Shown: positions 35,166 through 43,412, counted from the first letter of the stretch. The stretch is 64,000 bases of DNA from Bacilli bacterium (GCA_900772095.1 CAAGQJ010000016.1:1-64000), one strand, 5' to 3'. A program made the numbers and translations. Notes: generated from the letters alone by a model not told the origin.

Positions 35166-36728
35166 TTAATCATCAGGCTGAATGAAGCTCTCCGGCTGCT
35201 TGATGTCCTCCTCACCACGCAATTTATTCTTCACGTCATTGATGAGAAGCTCCTGCTTCAGGTCAATCATCTGGGCGCCGTACACCTGATACGTCATTCC
35301 GCCCTGCGACCTCTTCTTGAAGAAGCCGTACTTGTCGCTCATATCACGCCCGAACTTCTGAATCGTAGGGATATCCTTCTCCTCGACATCGTTGGCCTTG
35401 CAGAACTCGACGAACCTCTCGTACATCTCCTTGGCAAGCATGCACTCCGAAATCTCGCCCCTCGCCTCTTGGCTGCACCTCATATCATACGCCCTTATCC
35501 AGGCATATATAGGATTGCTTCCTAGAAGAGAGATAAGCAGCTGCCTCCTGCTGCCCTCAGCTGCCGGGAACCTGTACTTCCTGCTCCTCAGCTCCATCGC
35601 GCCACGGAATATCCAGTTGAACACTCCGCTCAGCTCCTCACGGATGATCTTGTTCGCCAGCTCCGGGTCCTGCCTCTCCTTTGGAACGGTCACGTCGAAG
35701 CTCACGTACTGCAAGCGCCTGATGAATCCGAGCGAAGCATCGTCTGGGAACGGAAGTTCATTGAGGTTGAAGATGAGGTAGGGGATTGAGTTCCCCTCCA
35801 GGATATCCCTGCCGAGCTTTCTCATCGGGACGGGCTCTCCGCTCACGAGCCTCTTGAACATTCCGGTATTTTTCCTTCCGAACTTCTTCGGGTCGGAATC
35901 GGAAGACCAGTTGAAGATGGCGTTCCTTATAGGATACCTTCCCCTCATTCCCTCGTCACCGTCAGCAGTGAGGTCGGCGTAGTCCATCTTGCTTATCCTG
36001 TCCTTTCCGAATATGTTGCAGGCAACGTCGAAGATGACACTCTTTCCGTTGGCTCCCGTACCGATGAGCAGGAGACACAGCTCAATCTTCGATGATTCCT
36101 TCCCCTCGTACGGATTGTATGCAGTACCTCTCTGTATGAGACCGAGGCCGAGGAACATCTGGAGGATCATCCTCGACGTCCTGTCAGGGAGCACCTCGTG
36201 TATGAAGTTCATCCACCTGTCACACCTCGCCCTCGGATTGTAGTCGTAGGGATGGTAGTACGTAACATGGTAGTCGGGAGAGAACGGCATCACGTTCGGA
36301 TACTTCAGACCGCTGCCGAAGTCAACAACTCCGTTGGCGAATGCAACGATATCGAAGGTCGGTCTCAGTATGTTGTAGCACTCTATCACCTCCATGAACG
36401 ACTTGTTCATCACCGTACTTATGCCTAGCATCGGAGCCATGGCCAGGTCGAGGAGCAACAGCTGGTAAGCCTGCTCCAGTACGATCTTCGGAACTGCTTC
36501 ATATATTTTACCGTTGAACATGTAATACGAACCACCATAGTACTTCACGGGAGCCTTCTTCGCCAGACGTCTCATTGACCTGATGAAATTAGACTTCAGC
36601 TTGTTGTACTTCTCAGAGTTCGCCTTACCCCAGTCCTGACAACGGAGCTCTTCGAATCCGTACTCGTCATGCCTCGAAAGGTCCAGCAGCTGAGCGTGCA
36701 ATGTGTCTATAGCAATACCATTTTCCAT
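35166..36728 (-). CDS. D5/P4-type superfamily 3 helicase-primase, 520 aa
   Basis: Walker A is LIGTGANGKSVIF at about 222-234. It is followed by a Walker B-type region, SSDSDPKKFGRKNTGMFKRL near 270-290 and YLIFNLNELPFPDD near 312-325 (motif C/sensor), the pattern of poxvirus D5-like/P4 alpha phage helicases that unwind DNA at the origin. No primase active site was seen in the first 200 residues, so priming may be done by another protein. It leads the leftward operon, next to the likely origin region. Confidence 0.85.
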   Translation of the reverse strand: MENGIAIDTLHAQLLDLSRHDEYGFEELRCQDWGKANSEKYNKLKSNFIRSMRRLAKKAPVKYYGGSYYMFNGKIYEAVPKIVLEQAYQLLLLDLAMAPMLGISTVMNKSFMEVIECYNILRPTFDIVAFANGVVDFGSGLKYPNVMPFSPDYHVTYYHPYDYNPRARCDRWMNFIHEVLPDRTSRMILQMFLGLGLIQRGTAYNPYEGKESSKIELCLLLIGTGANGKSVIFDVACNIFGKDRISKMDYADLTADGDEGMRGRYPIRNAIFNWSSDSDPKKFGRKNTGMFKRLVSGEPVPMRKLGRDILEGNSIPYLIFNLNELPFPDDASLGFIRRLQYVSFDVTVPKERQDPELANKIIREELSGVFNWIFRGAMELRSRKYRFPAAEGSRRQLLISLLGSNPIYAWIRAYDMRCSQEARGEISECMLAKEMYERFVEFCKANDVEEKDIPTIQKFGRDMSDKYGFFKKRSQGGMTYQVYGAQMIDLKQELLINDVKNKLRGEEDIKQPESFIQPDD

Positions 36729-36855
36729 TTATGTACAATAATAATATTAATTTTCCGTTATTATGTAGGATTACCCCCGATAAACAGGGACTTTCTGACG
36801 GATAACACGCGTCAGCCCGTCCTTACAACATGTCGACTATAAAATATCGACAATA

Positions 36856-36863
36856 CAAAGATA
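36856..36863 (-). promoter_or_regulatory. Leftward replication-operon promoter box (TATCTTTG)
   Basis: Minus strand reads TATCTTTG, a perfect match, giving a leader of about 120 bases before the helicase-primase start at 36728. The leader contains a hairpin (CTGACG with CGTCAG) that may regulate expression. Confidence 0.6.
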
Positions 36864-37493
36864 CGGTAAATATCCTGTAGATATGCTATAACCCTAGTAA
36901 ATAAAGGGTATAAATATACATATTGGATATACATTTGATGAATAATAGATATACATTTATGGTTTTGCTCACCGATATAGAAGTTAATGTTTCCAAATGT
37001 TAAAAATAGGCAGATGGATGAATATGCATAAATATGTTTTCGGTAGCAAAAGTAATTAAACCTTACAAGTAGGTTAAAAAACGGAAGAAAAAATTTTTAG
37101 ATGAGGTGACTACCGCGCTGATTTAGGGCTACAAAGGGGGTGTGGGGGTATATCTTGAAAAGATATAACAAATTATGTTGGTTTACACTATATAAACGAA
37201 CGTGAAACATCAATATTTACACTTTTTAACATTGTTGGTTTATATTATAAACTAGCTTTTGTAACCCCTTAATTATCAATCACTTACACTGCATATTAAT
37301 TCCATATTTTGCATAAATATCCACCGTGGAACACAAAAGATTATTGCATATTACTTGACCCAATAAAACTTTACCATATTTATTCTTGTATAAATATTCA
37401 GTGTTTAACATATTAAAGGAATATTAACTAAAATAACAAAATAATATTACATATATAGTTAAAATTATATATCATTAACTGACACTTTGGCAG

Positions 37494-37740
37494 TTGTAAC
37501 TATCTGATTATTAACTAGTTACACGTTTGTAAAGATTGATGTTCGTTAACTTAAAAAGGTTATAAATTTAACAAATGCTGACACGATATACTTTGTAACA
37601 TATTGATTATTAGATAGTTACGTTTTGCCATTTTGGCAGATGAGTTAAAATATTATAACATTAACATAAACTCACAAATACTGCCATATAGTGGAATTAT
37701 TACAAGCTTTATAACTAACTGATAATAAGCTATATACAAG
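37494..37740 (+). repeat. Three degenerate direct repeats, iteron-like
   Basis: Copies at 37494-37528, 37593-37627 and 37708-37740 follow TGTAAC-TAT-TGATTATTA-nn-TAGTTAC with drift, about 99-115 bases apart. CTGACAC or CTGCCA boxes lie upstream of each. A fourth weaker relative is near 37259. Spaced repeats beside a D5-type helicase gene suggest binding sites for an initiator or regulator. Confidence 0.5.
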
Positions 37741-37786
37741 ATGTTAAATGTATAAATAGACTATTTTTAAACTGGTTGTTTGGCAT

Positions 37787-37794
37787 TACCTTTG
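37787..37794 (+). promoter_or_regulatory. Rightward small-gene-array promoter box (TACCTTTG)
   Basis: TACCTTTG, a perfect match, with a weak TTTTTA-like element about 20 bases upstream. Transcription would start near 37801, 48 bases before the first array gene, and could cover the long plus-strand gene array. Confidence 0.6.
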
Positions 37795-37848
37795 CAGTTA
37801 TGTAGGTACAAAGGGATTTTCCTTTGCAACCATTTAAATAAATAGACT

Positions 37849-38367
37849 ATGGATAAAGAGACAAAAGGTGCTCAAGGTTACGAGCACGTGAGCACAAAGG
37901 TAGCTAGTTATGTTAGCGAGTGCAAGAAAAGTGCTGTTTTAGCACAGAGTTTAGACGTGCTTAATAGCTACAGAAAGAAGCTTCTTTCTGAAACTACAGA
38001 TAGCGAGTTGATGGCAGCAAAGAAAGAATTAGAGAGCGCACGTGCAAAGTACAACAAGCTCGCTACAAAGTACGTGCTAGCAGATACGGCATATTGCAAC
38101 CTACAAACAGAGTGCGTGCGTACCGCCGTTAGTGAGTTTTCACGTACACACAATTTGCCTAATTTCTTTGCGTGGTTTGATACAAACGGCAAAGATAAGC
38201 AAACATCGATTATAGATAGCTTGCAGCGATTAGGTAGTAAATTGTCAGATTTACACCATAAATTTGCAGGCGGTGCAAAGGTAGCAAAGAAAAAATCTGA
38301 GACTATCACGGATTTGCAGAAGCAAATTGCAGATTTACAGGCAAAGTTAGCAGCAGCGCAAAAGTAA
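37849..38367 (+). CDS. Coiled-coil protein, first gene of the small-gene array, 172 aa
   Basis: Starts MDKETKGAQGYEHVSTKVAS. Two long helices (SELMAAKKELESARAKYNKL and TDLQKQIADLQAKLAAAQK) flank a middle region with Trp and His. No recognised domain. It has the strongest nearby promoter box of the array, so it may be made early and abundantly. Confidence 0.8.
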   Translation: MDKETKGAQGYEHVSTKVASYVSECKKSAVLAQSLDVLNSYRKKLLSETTDSELMAAKKELESARAKYNKLATKYVLADTAYCNLQTECVRTAVSEFSRTHNLPNFFAWFDTNGKDKQTSIIDSLQRLGSKLSDLHHKFAGGAKVAKKKSETITDLQKQIADLQAKLAAAQK

Positions 38368-38375
38368 GTAAACTT

Positions 38376-38400
38376 GATAGGTAGCGAAAAACTACCTATC
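38376..38400 (+). terminator. Hairpin after the first array gene
   Basis: GATAGGTAG at 38376-38384 pairs perfectly with CTACCTATC at 38392-38400 around a CGAAAAA loop. No T run follows, so partial termination or mRNA protection is more likely than a full stop. Confidence 0.5.
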
Positions 38401-39090
38401 GTTTACCCCTTACATTTTCCCCACTGACTATCTAGCAGGTAGCCAGTGGGAAATTTTACTCCAGGTTTTTCAACTTGGAGCGGGTCGTCGTATCCTTATT
38501 TTTCCCACACGATTTTGGAAACCTTGTCGTGGTGTGTGGGCTTAACTCAGAGAGAGAATTTATTCTCCCTCAGGGGACTAATTGCCAAAATTCAAGAGAA
38601 GTATCTCAGTAAATCGAGAGTGCGAGAGGCACACCGAGATGGGAGAGAGTAACGAGTTACTCAGAGACATCCATCCGAGAGATACGCAAAAATTCCTGGC
38701 GTGAGCGTCGAATGAGATGAGACGGCACGACGGCTAGGGAATTTGTATCATCTAGCGAGATGAGAGTTTCAGAAAGAAATCATAATTCATATTCTATATG
38801 GTGTTGTGAGCCGTGCGGAGTGGTTATCCGTGAAATCACCGTGGATAATGTAGCTATATTCCACGTGAGGTATATCCGAAAAAAGAGAGCTATCTGAAAT
38901 GTGTTGTCAGTTGGCACAGGTAACGTAATAGTTTGCAGCGAGAGAAACTGACTGGATGCAGTCCATAATAACTGTAGGGTGTGAGCCACGTAGTTAAGAC
39001 GATAATGATAAAACGTGGTGCAAAGATGCACATCCTGGCTAACGGGGCGGGGAGAAATCTCCGCTCTACAATTATCAACCATTTAAATAT
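38401..39090 (+). ncRNA. Gene-free structured region, candidate non-coding RNA(s)
   Basis: Nearly 700 bases with only short chance frames. Many local stems are visible: CTCCAGG...CTTGGAG (38460s-38480s), CCCACAC with GTGTGGG (38504-38539), AAATTCC with GGGAATT (38690-38742), GGTTATCC with GGATAA (38821-38855), GTGCA with TGCAC (39019-39032) and CGGGGAGAAATCTCCG near 39050. TGTGAGCC recurs near 38808, 38980 and 39463. It sits in the same gene array as the hairpin array behind the reverse transcriptase and looks similar in style, though less regular. Confidence 0.45.
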
Positions 39091-39097
39091 TAGAATT

Positions 39098-39283
39098 ATG
39101 AAAGAACAGATTTTGAAGAAGATAGGAAAGACGCTTGTGCGTATTAATGTGACAGACCAGAGTGCAGAGGATGCCTATGATGAACTCGTTAAAAGCGGTC
39201 CTCGCCTGTTTGGTATGCTTTCCAGTATCTACAGACTGAATGATGAAGAAGAAAGATTCGCTTGGTCTGCCGGAATTCAGTAG
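39098..39283 (+). CDS. Small array protein, 61 aa
   Basis: The ATG at 39098 follows AACCATTTAAATATTAGAATT, the array's standard leader. Starts MKEQILKKIGKTLVRINVTD; helical and charged, no recognised family. Ends in the cassette's TAGCC motif followed by a CTCCCTACGCTTGTAGGGA hairpin. Confidence 0.65.
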   Translation: MKEQILKKIGKTLVRINVTDQSAEDAYDELVKSGPRLFGMLSSIYRLNDEEERFAWSAGIQ

Positions 39284-39331
39284 CCTAATCTCCCTACGCT
39301 TGTAGGGAACAATAACCAAAATTACAGAATT

Positions 39332-39466
39332 ATGAGTACGATGAGAATTAAATGCCTCGATATGAAAGAGGTTGAGAGTATCATTGCAGATGCTCAGGAG
39401 ATTTTAAGTCACGTAGAATTCGGGTCTTTGCAGAATGGTGTGCTTACATTATTCTGCGTGTTGTGA
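39332..39466 (+). CDS. Tiny array protein, 44 aa
   Basis: ATG at 39332 behind ATAACCAAAATTACAGAATT. Starts MSTMRIKCLDMKEVESIIAD. Its end lies in TTGTGAGCCTAAAAT, again the cassette motif, here with TGA as stop, followed by a perfect 10-bp hairpin (CCGTAGCCA with TGGCTACGG). Real by context; no function known. Confidence 0.5.
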   Translation: MSTMRIKCLDMKEVESIIADAQEILSHVEFGSLQNGVLTLFCVL

Positions 39467-39484
39467 GCCTAAAATCCGTAGCCA

Positions 39485-39850
39485 GTACGATAATTGTCGT
39501 GTGTGGCTACGGAACAATTACCAAAAAAATATAGATATGAAAGCAAGACAGATTATTTATTCAAGTACGATAATTGTGCTTGGATTTATTCAGACATCGC
39601 CAATATTCATCTGCTTGGCAAGTACGATAATTCTCCTGAATGTGCTTGGAATTCTTTACGGGATTCTGCTTGTGCATATTTGGAGCAGTACGAAAAAGGG
39701 CAAGTGGTATTTCCGTGAGCTGTGGCGATCCACGCTCCGCTTGGAAAGTTTCGTTCTGCCTGGAGTTTCGTAAATCTAGAAAGTACGAAAATTGTGCTTG
39801 GAAACATTTGGCTAAATTCTGCTTGGAGAAATCCAGGCAGTACGATAATA
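39485..39850 (+). repeat. Tandem-like AGTACGATAATT repeats
   Basis: AGTACGATAATT or one- to three-base variants occur at 39485, 39564, 39621, 39687 (AGTACGA only), 39782 and 39839, spaced 57-95 bases. Most are followed by (T)GTGCTTGG and preceded by CTGCTTGG(C/A)-like sequence. The repeats run through the doubtful 39537-39773 frame, which suggests the nucleotide sequence, perhaps an RNA, is what is conserved. Another copy lies in the hairpin at 41353. Confidence 0.65.
39537..39773 (+). CDS. Doubtful hydrophobic small protein, 78 aa
   Basis: The ATG at 39537 follows ATTACCAAAAAAATATAGAT, a fair match to the leader. The product is hydrophobic for its first 50 residues (SPIFICLASTIILLNVLGIL) and could be membrane bound. 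However the frame is built from the AGTACGATAATT repeats, and its end lacks the usual cassette stop motif. It may be a chance frame within a structured repeat. Confidence 0.35.
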   Translation: MKARQIIYSSTIIVLGFIQTSPIFICLASTIILLNVLGILYGILLVHIWSSTKKGKWYFRELWRSTLRLESFVLPGVS

Positions 39851-39872
39851 TAACCAATTAAATTACAGAATT

Positions 39873-40070
39873 ATGAAACAGAAAATTTTCGTGGCATTAT
39901 TTGTCGTAGTGTGCTTTGCATTGTTTGCAGTATCAATTACTCTGTATAATTGTCACAGAGCAAACGTGATGCTGAGAAAGACAGTTATCAGCCAGGCGAA
40001 TGAGATTTCAGAGCTTAACGCCAGTTACACAGCAGAGGGACCTACAATGTTCGTAGGTCTCAGAAAGTAG
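39873..40070 (+). CDS. Small membrane-anchored protein, 65 aa
   Basis: Starts MKQKIFVALFVVVCFALFAV: a short Lys-containing N-terminus then one strong membrane helix (about 5-25), then a soluble tail. Most likely an inner-membrane protein with a periplasmic or cytoplasmic tail. Could be a superinfection exclusion or lysis accessory factor; that is a guess from size and topology. Ends in TAGCCAAAT plus a GAGAGGAG/CTCCTCTC hairpin. Confidence 0.7.
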   Translation: MKQKIFVALFVVVCFALFAVSITLYNCHRANVMLRKTVISQANEISELNASYTAEGPTMFVGLRK

Positions 40071-40127
40071 CCAAATCTGAGAGGAGTTTCCGCTCCTCTC
40101 TTCTATTAACCAAAATATTAGAGAAAT

Positions 40128-40457
40128 ATGGATAGAATATTAAAGCAAGATTTGAGCAAGAATGAGATTGTCGACCTCTTGCGTGGAATGGATGCAGAGG
40201 AAGTTGAGGGCAATTTCTCGGTACGTCGTGTACTGATTGATACACAGGCGTGTGACGTATTCGGCGGAGAACCTGAGGATTCTTATCCTCTCATCCCTGG
40301 TACGTACATGGCATTGTATTACAAGAGTATTGTCGATGACCCGTATCCGTTCTTCGAGAAAATATGTGGAAACATAATAAATGACGATGACAAATGTCAA
40401 ATGCTTATGAACGGAGATGGTTGCATTCGTATTTTCATGCTCAACAAGTACGAGTAG
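40128..40457 (+). CDS. Array protein, 109 aa
   Basis: Starts MDRILKQDLSKNEIVDLLRG behind an AACCAAAATATTAGAGAAAT leader. Acidic, alpha/beta, with a Cys-rich middle (DTQACDVFGG, FFEKICGNI). No recognised family. Ends TAGCCAAAAATG and a CTCAGG/CCTGGG hairpin. Confidence 0.7.
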   Translation: MDRILKQDLSKNEIVDLLRGMDAEEVEGNFSVRRVLIDTQACDVFGGEPEDSYPLIPGTYMALYYKSIVDDPYPFFEKICGNIINDDDKCQMLMNGDGCIRIFMLNKYE

Positions 40458-40519
40458 CCAAAAATGTGCTCAGGCATTTTCCTGGGCATACTATGTAGAA
40501 CCATTAAACAAATTGAATT

Positions 40520-40696
40520 ATGCAAGACAGAAAATCACAAAAGAACTTCGAACGTGCATTGCTCCACGAGATGGAGAAAATTAAAATTGCTGCACGACAG
40601 TGGCACAACAACAATACCAGAGGCTACAGAGATTATCGTAGCAAGGAGGCTATCTCCAAAAGTTTCTCGGAGATAGCGGTGCTGTGTATGGGCTAA
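40520..40696 (+). CDS. Small basic array protein, 58 aa
   Basis: ATG at 40520 (MQDRKSQKNFERALLHEMEK) within the leader context AACCATTAAACAAATTGAATT. Basic and helical, with an Arg/Tyr-rich middle (NNNTRGYRDYRSKEA), so nucleic-acid binding is possible. Ends GGCTAAAAT and a GCGTG/CACGC hairpin. Confidence 0.6.
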   Translation: MQDRKSQKNFERALLHEMEKIKIAARQWHNNNTRGYRDYRSKEAISKSFSEIAVLCMG

Positions 40697-40750
40697 AATG
40701 TGCGTGGCAGTTGTCACGCATACTATGTTAAACCATAAAACATCAGAATT

Positions 40751-41026
40751 ATGAAGAAATTAGAGAATCCTAAATGGGAAGAGTGCAGAGATTATCTGCG
40801 CAGTAAGGTTTTACCACGCTTACAGGAGATGCAGCGTGACTTGTTTGGTAACGAGAAGCTGATCTTCGAGATAAGCGTGGGCAAAAAAGGAGGATATATT
40901 TCCGTGTATACAAATGTTTCCGCCGATGATGCCCTTTATCTAAATCTGTCCTGCGTAGATAGCCGTGAGGAAATTGATTCCAATTTAGCAGATCTCACGG
41001 ATTTCATCAAGAAGTACTCAGCCTAA
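40751..41026 (+). CDS. Array protein, 91 aa
   Basis: Starts MKKLENPKWEECRDYLRSKV. The second half (ISVGKKGGYISVYTNVSADD, then LYLNLSCVDSREE) has the same helix-strand-strand-helix order and some matching residues as the 48991-49272 protein, so they may be distant paralogs. Ends GCCTAAAAA plus a GAGGGAG/CTCCCTC hairpin. Confidence 0.7.
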   Translation: MKKLENPKWEECRDYLRSKVLPRLQEMQRDLFGNEKLIFEISVGKKGGYISVYTNVSADDALYLNLSCVDSREEIDSNLADLTDFIKKYSA

Positions 41027-41076
41027 AAATTGAGGGAGTTTTATCTCCCTCTCCTACAAACCAAAAATGTAGAATT

Positions 41077-41346
41077 ATGAGTAAATGGGTACAATTTTAT
41101 CACAAGCTTAACAAGTTTGACCTTGTGAACATGAGATTTACGGATGAAGAAGAAACCGTAGAGATGGTGGGCATGGATTCTGTCATGCGTATCGACGGCA
41201 GATGGAATATGTCATCCATACGTGCTGCGATACAGAAGAAAATCGAGAGGATGAAGAATTTCGATGATTTTGATCCCTGTGCATTCTCCATTCTCACCGG
41301 CAGTTCTATCCTGAATGCTTCAGAATCTCCGGTGTACAATATCTAG
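41077..41346 (+). CDS. Array protein, 89 aa
   Basis: Starts MSKWVQFYHKLNKFDLVNMR. Mixed alpha/beta with a central basic helix (SSIRAAIQKKIERMKNFDDF). No recognised family. The stop lies in TAGCCAGAATT, followed by a GGGCAG/CTGCC hairpin whose loop contains AGTACGATAATG, matching the 39.5 kb repeats. Confidence 0.7.
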   Translation: MSKWVQFYHKLNKFDLVNMRFTDEEETVEMVGMDSVMRIDGRWNMSSIRAAIQKKIERMKNFDDFDPCAFSILTGSSILNASESPVYNI

Positions 41347-41403
41347 CCAGAATTGGGCAGTACGATAATGTGCTGCCTGCTATTAACCAAAACAGAATAA
41401 ATT

Positions 41404-41727
41404 ATGAATACATTTAACACAAAGGAAGATGGTACGCATTTATACCGGTTCTGTTACGTAGAGCCTATCATTGACATCTACGCTTACGACTTGGAGCAAG
41501 CAATGGAGCGTTATCTCGTGTATTGCCAAAAGAATGAGTTGTACGGATTGTACGATTACGAGGCTAACGACGAGGATGATATGCACTGCTACACAGACCC
41601 AACAATGGAGGACCCTGATTGTTATCCTGCGTATATACGCATTGACTACCTATCTGTTGAGGAAATTGAGGCGTGCGTTGATGCCGGAGGTCATCCGTTT
41701 TATGGAGGTTGGAGAAAGATAGCCTAA
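41404..41727 (+). CDS. Acidic array protein, 107 aa
   Basis: Starts MNTFNTKEDGTHLYRFCYVE. Very acidic with many Tyr and Asp (DYEANDEDDMHCYTDPTMED), with aromatic residues spread along its length. Strongly acidic small phage proteins often mimic DNA or bind host regulators; this is only a possibility. Ends AGCCTAATC. Confidence 0.7.
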   Translation: MNTFNTKEDGTHLYRFCYVEPIIDIYAYDLEQAMERYLVYCQKNELYGLYDYEANDEDDMHCYTDPTMEDPDCYPAYIRIDYLSVEEIEACVDAGGHPFYGGWRKIA

Positions 41728-41786
41728 TCAAATGTAGTCCTCATATAGGGCTACACTTCTATTATTAACCAATAAAATTCAGAATT

Positions 41787-41963
41787 ATGACAGACGGAGA
41801 CAGAAGGTTCCTTGCAAGGCTCGTAGCGAGCCACAAGGAGGTGATAAGCGAGGAGTGTGCGAGAAAGAAGCTCGACAAGAGCGAGTATTACAGACGTGCC
41901 TCTCGTGTGGACAAGAAAGCTCAGGAGATTGAGCGTGCGTACATGCGTCCTAGAAGATTTTAG
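41787..41963 (+). CDS. Small basic helical array protein, 58 aa
   Basis: ATG at 41787 behind TTAACCAATAAAATTCAGAATT. Starts MTDGDRRFLARLVASHKEVI and ends ERAYMRPRRF. Almost entirely helical and Arg/Lys rich, a possible RNA- or DNA-binding peptide. Ends TAGCCAACATT plus a TGTGCAG/CTGCACA hairpin. Confidence 0.6.
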   Translation: MTDGDRRFLARLVASHKEVISEECARKKLDKSEYYRRASRVDKKAQEIERAYMRPRRF

Positions 41964-42022
41964 CCAACATTCTGTGCAGCCTATCTGCACAGAAACCATG
42001 TTTAACCAAAAATACAATAGAT

Positions 42023-42346
42023 ATGGAGTATATAAAGAGGACAGAGAACAATACGCGCGTTGACGTGTATTTCGATGGAGAAAAGTACGTATTCATTAAC
42101 GCATTCCACGGATGTGTGGCAGTTGCGAGAAGAGAAGGACTCGTTGAGTTCATTAATGGCGGATACGAGGCTCACGTCAAGTTCAAGGTCGAGAAAACGA
42201 GATGCACCATCAGTAAGAGAACTATAGATGGCGCCATCTATAAGATGGAGAACAGATACATGAGCACTGTCGTTGAGTATGAATGGAAGGAGGTTGACAG
42301 AGATGACTTGCCTTATGCCGTGAGCGTGAAAGTAGAGGAGCGATAA
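42023..42346 (+). CDS. Array protein, 107 aa
   Basis: Starts MEYIKRTENNTRVDVYFDGE. Beta-rich with regular strand spacing (EKYVFINAFHGCVAVARREG, then YEAHVKFKVEKTRC), resembling small beta-barrel folds. No recognised family. It ends GATAAACCAAAAAATCC, with a GCGTGGAGACACG hairpin. Confidence 0.7.
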   Translation: MEYIKRTENNTRVDVYFDGEKYVFINAFHGCVAVARREGLVEFINGGYEAHVKFKVEKTRCTISKRTIDGAIYKMENRYMSTVVEYEWKEVDRDDLPYAVSVKVEER

Positions 42347-42405
42347 ACCAAAAAATCCTGCGTGGAGACACGTAGGAGCTATTATTAACTAAATATTCAA
42401 AGGAT

Positions 42406-42672
42406 ATGAAAGAAAGTATTGAGGCTATGCTGTGGGATTTCATTGTTGATAACAATATCGCCACAGAGGACGAGGTTAGACTTGTCACGGACATAAATGG
42501 CTGGAACGAGGAAGCGATGACAGACATTATTTATGCCAGGACAGGTCTCCGTAGTTATGAGCAGTGTGTGGACGATGGCTATTCCGGCACAGATGAACTG
42601 GATAGTTATTATTGCCTCGACGAGGAGGAAGACGATGAAGAAGAGGAAGAGGATGAAGATGAAGAAGAGTAG
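42406..42672 (+). CDS. Array protein with poly-acidic tail, 88 aa
   Basis: Starts MKESIEAMLWDFIVDNNIAT. Residues 1-66 form a compact helical domain; the last 20 or so are almost all Glu and Asp. Acidic tails of this kind occur on DNA mimics and histone-like-protein antagonists. Leader is TTAACTAAATATTCAAAGGAT. Confidence 0.7.
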   Translation: MKESIEAMLWDFIVDNNIATEDEVRLVTDINGWNEEAMTDIIYARTGLRSYEQCVDDGYSGTDELDSYYCLDEEEDDEEEEEDEDEEE

Positions 42673-42744
42673 TATTTGCCTAAAAAGGTGCGCCCATGTC
42701 TGAGCGTGCCTTCTATTGTTTAACCAAGATAAATTATTTGAATT

Positions 42745-42948
42745 ATGGCGAATAAATATCAGATCACAAACCAGAAGCAGCTTCGTGAAGCATTCTGGCA
42801 GTTTTGCGACGAGTGTGGTATCGACTACACAGGTAAGAAGACAAAGTTCAACCTAGACTTGAACATAATGTTCAACGATTGGAAGGACGGATTGCAGAAA
42901 GATGGTGTGATAAGCGACAAGCTTTGTTTCAGAGCTTGTCTGTATTAA
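42745..42948 (+). CDS. Small array protein, 67 aa
   Basis: Starts MANKYQITNQKQLREAFWQF. Helical N-terminus then a short basic stretch (YTGKKTKFNLDLNIMFNDWK). No recognised family. Ends TAAGCCAAACC followed by a CCTCACTCTCACGGGTGGGG hairpin-like stretch. Confidence 0.65.
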   Translation: MANKYQITNQKQLREAFWQFCDECGIDYTGKKTKFNLDLNIMFNDWKDGLQKDGVISDKLCFRACLY

Positions 42949-43006
42949 GCCAAACCAATCCTCACTCTCACGGGTGGGGATTTCTATTAACCAAACAGAT
43001 TGAAAT

Positions 43007-43162
43007 ATGAAGAAAATTGAGATTACGAGAGCTGGCATGGGCGAGAAATGCCCATACCCGAAGTTCAGCAAATTACTAGCAAAAGGCTACATAATGTGCC
43101 ATCGCTGCAAGTATTGTGATGAAATTATCAGTGAGACAGAAATAATGTGTGACTATAATTAA
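43007..43162 (+). CDS. Tiny Cys-rich (putative zinc-binding) array protein, 51 aa
   Basis: ATG at 43007 behind TTAACCAAACAGATTGAAAT. Starts MKKIEITRAGMGEKCPYPKF and later has MCHRCKYCDE and a final MCDYN: Cys and His enough for one zinc site (C...CxxCxxC). The next gene's leader overlaps its end without a hairpin, so these two are probably co-translated. Confidence 0.55.
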   Translation: MKKIEITRAGMGEKCPYPKFSKLLAKGYIMCHRCKYCDEIISETEIMCDYN

Positions 43163-43172
43163 TCTATATATT

Positions 43173-43412
43173 ATGAGTGAATTAGAGAAAATCCTGAATG
43201 ACGATTTACTGAAGTGTGAAGTAATGAAGACAGAAGAGAATGCAGCAAGGCGTGTATCTCTTATCAAGTGGACGCACGACAATACATTCTCTTTCGCTGA
43301 AGTACGCAAGGATACCGGCAAGCTGGAAGTTACAGACATCCAGGCTCTCAGTGAGCTTGATGCGTACAGACAATTCTACAGGAAATATGGCGAAATAGCC
43401 ATAATTAGCTAA
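43173..43412 (+). CDS. Array protein, 79 aa
   Basis: The start at 43173 (MSELEKILNDDLLKCEVMKT) is preferred because it lies 10 bases after the previous stop. An upstream frame start overlaps that gene. Mixed alpha/beta, ending SELDAYRQFYRKYGEIAIIS. It ends TTAGCTAAAACTCCCCAC plus a CCCCAC/GTGGGG hairpin. Confidence 0.65.
   Translation: MSELEKILNDDLLKCEVMKTEENAARRVSLIKWTHDNTFSFAEVRKDTGKLEVTDIQALSELDAYRQFYRKYGEIAIIS

Larger units (their letters stand above)
36729..37848. other. A/T-rich non-coding control region, probable replication origin
   Basis: 1.1 kb without a credible gene on either strand, between divergent early transcripts. It holds a leftward promoter box (36856-36863), a CTGACG/CGTCAG hairpin in its leader near 36796-36815, a G-rich stretch near 37133-37150, direct repeats (37494-37740) and a rightward promoter box (37787-37794). 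High A/T, repeats and a helicase gene at its border are the usual setting of a phage origin. This is inference; no DnaA-like boxes were identified with certainty. Confidence 0.55.

Noticed and set aside
38446..38652. 68-codon frame in the structured region
   Set aside because: No array leader, crosses several stems, and ends without the cassette motif.
39435..39536. N-terminal extension of the 39537 frame
   Set aside because: It overlaps the 39332-39466 gene and a perfect intergenic hairpin; the leader points to 39537 if the gene is real at all.
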